Shown here: one piece after another, positions 4,793 to 5,301 of the stretch
How the letters are laid out: every line of letters starts with the position of its first letter
Position numbering within the stretch: the stretch's first letter is position 1
DNA from: Anaerolineae bacterium
GTDB lineage: Bacteria > Chloroflexota > Anaerolineae > B4-G1
DNA length: 5,301 nucleotides
Assembly: GCA_030612185.1 (NCBI GenBank)
Contig: JAUWOI010000341.1
Span: 1-5,301, forward strand
Reading direction: 5' to 3'
Position numbers and translations under genes: made by a program
Notes under the pieces: generated by a model
What the model saw: only the letters and a program-made list of their open reading frames with translations
The model's database searches: none
Told to the model about the DNA's origin: nothing

Positions 4793-5301
4793 TCTCGTAA
4801 GCAGGGGCAGCGGAAGAAGAAGCGGCGGTTTGAGACGGCGGGCACGTTGGTCTTGGGTCGGGCGCGGGTCGGACGGTCGTCAAAAACCCGCCATTCGCGA
4901 TTCACGATTCGTCATTTGCTGATACTTTCACTGGTTACAATGGTGGCTGGGGCGCTGTGGCTGGCGCTCGATGACCGTTTCTACGTCTACCACGTTAACG
5001 TGGTGGGAGCGGTCCGAGTATCACCCGACGAGGTCTTTCGGGCCAGCGGTTTGCCGGGGCTTCACATTCTGTGGGCGCGTTCCGCCGAGATTGAGGCCCG
5101 TGTCCTGACCGCGTTGCCGACACTCGAGAGCGCGCGGGCCGTCTGTGGTCTACAACAGCCAGCGCCAGGCGCCGGACTACCGGCAGCATCATGTACCATC
5201 ACCCTCGTGGAGCGGCAGCCGAGGGTGATGTGGGACGAGGATGGCCAATTGTGGTGGATTGACGATGCGGGGGTCATCTTCTCTGCTCCCCTCTCTCTCC
5301 C
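4784..5301 (+). CDS. ftsQ: FtsQ/DivIB cell-division protein, 5' part (3' end outside window)
   Basis: FtsQ is a bitopic divisome protein that bridges early and late division proteins. 172 residues are present and the frame is still open at the window end. The layout is a highly basic cytoplasmic tail (RKKKRR at 10-15 and many Arg/Lys to residue 43), one membrane helix at about 44-62, then an extracytoplasmic POTRA domain from about 66. The domain contains YHVNVVGAVRVSPDEV (69-84), GLHILWARSAEIEARV (92-107), LPTLESA (111-117) and the characteristic LVERQPRVMW (141-150). It is followed by QLWWIDDAGVIF. ATG 4784 is the only ATG before the helix. It has no Shine-Dalgarno, so it probably depends on reinitiation after the ddl stop one codon upstream in the same frame. 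TTG 4847 is a weaker alternative. The POTRA has a ~15-residue Pro/Gly/Ala-rich loop between Cys121 and Cys137, longer than usual at this hairpin. FtsA and FtsZ would be expected downstream. Confidence 0.93.
   Translation, partial: MTKSRKQGQRKKKRRFETAGTLVLGRARVGRSSKTRHSRFTIRHLLILSLVTMVAGALWLALDDRFYVYHVNVVGAVRVSPDEVFRASGLPGLHILWARSAEIEARVLTALPTLESARAVCGLQQPAPGAGLPAASCTITLVERQPRVMWDEDGQLWWIDDAGVIFSAPLSL
4893..4920 (+). repeat. Heptamer repeat inside ftsQ, right copy
   Basis: Four consecutive 7-mers: ATTCGCG, ATTCACG, ATTCGTC and ATTTGCT. They resemble the short tandem heptamers of cyanobacterial and Chloroflexota genomes. The tract encodes about HSRFTIRHLL of FtsQ, the basic stretch leading into the membrane helix. 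It is inverted relative to the copy at 4772-4792, with 100 bp between them. Confidence 0.65.

Noticed and set aside
5278..5301. Pyrimidine-rich tract at the window edge
   Set aside because: It is in frame within ftsQ and cut by the window end; too little is visible to call a repeat or a gene break.

Overview
The window is a stretch of a bacterial cell-wall and division (dcw/mur) cluster, read entirely on the + strand. The DNA is GC-rich, and the gene order is murG (3' end) - CvpA-like membrane gene - murC - small ORF - murB - ddl - ftsQ (5' end). The order, the type II MurB, the MurC motif style (EADEYDRTF) and short heptamer/octamer repeats inside gene ends suggest a Chloroflexota (Anaerolineae-like) genome. 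That assignment is inference and was not tested by any search.

Layout. 2-508 is the C-terminal half of MurG. 509-1144 is a predicted CvpA-family membrane protein that starts directly after the murG stop. 1155-2576 is MurC; its last ~15 residues are encoded by a purine-rich octamer repeat. 2577-2729 is a possible 50-residue basic small protein with a good Shine-Dalgarno, starting directly after murC and overlapping the murB start. 2719-3627 is MurB, 3641-4780 is D-Ala-D-Ala ligase, and 4784-5301 is the start of FtsQ/DivIB, running off the window. FtsQ shows a basic cytoplasmic tail, one membrane helix and a POTRA domain.

How it works together. MurB and MurC make UDP-MurNAc and add L-Ala. Ddl supplies D-Ala-D-Ala for the later MurF step. 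MurG converts lipid I to lipid II. FtsQ links wall synthesis to the divisome. Junctions are 0, 10, 0, -11, 13 and 3 nt, with no promoter or terminator seen, so this looks like one tightly coupled operon. No gene-free stretch exceeds 142 bp. I see no tRNA, rRNA, CRISPR, IS element or defence gene.

This is mostly core metabolism, not an obvious new system. The parts worth a second look are the small ORF between murC and murB, the CvpA-like gene inside the cluster, and the repeat-derived sequence that forms gene ends and the ddl/ftsQ start region.
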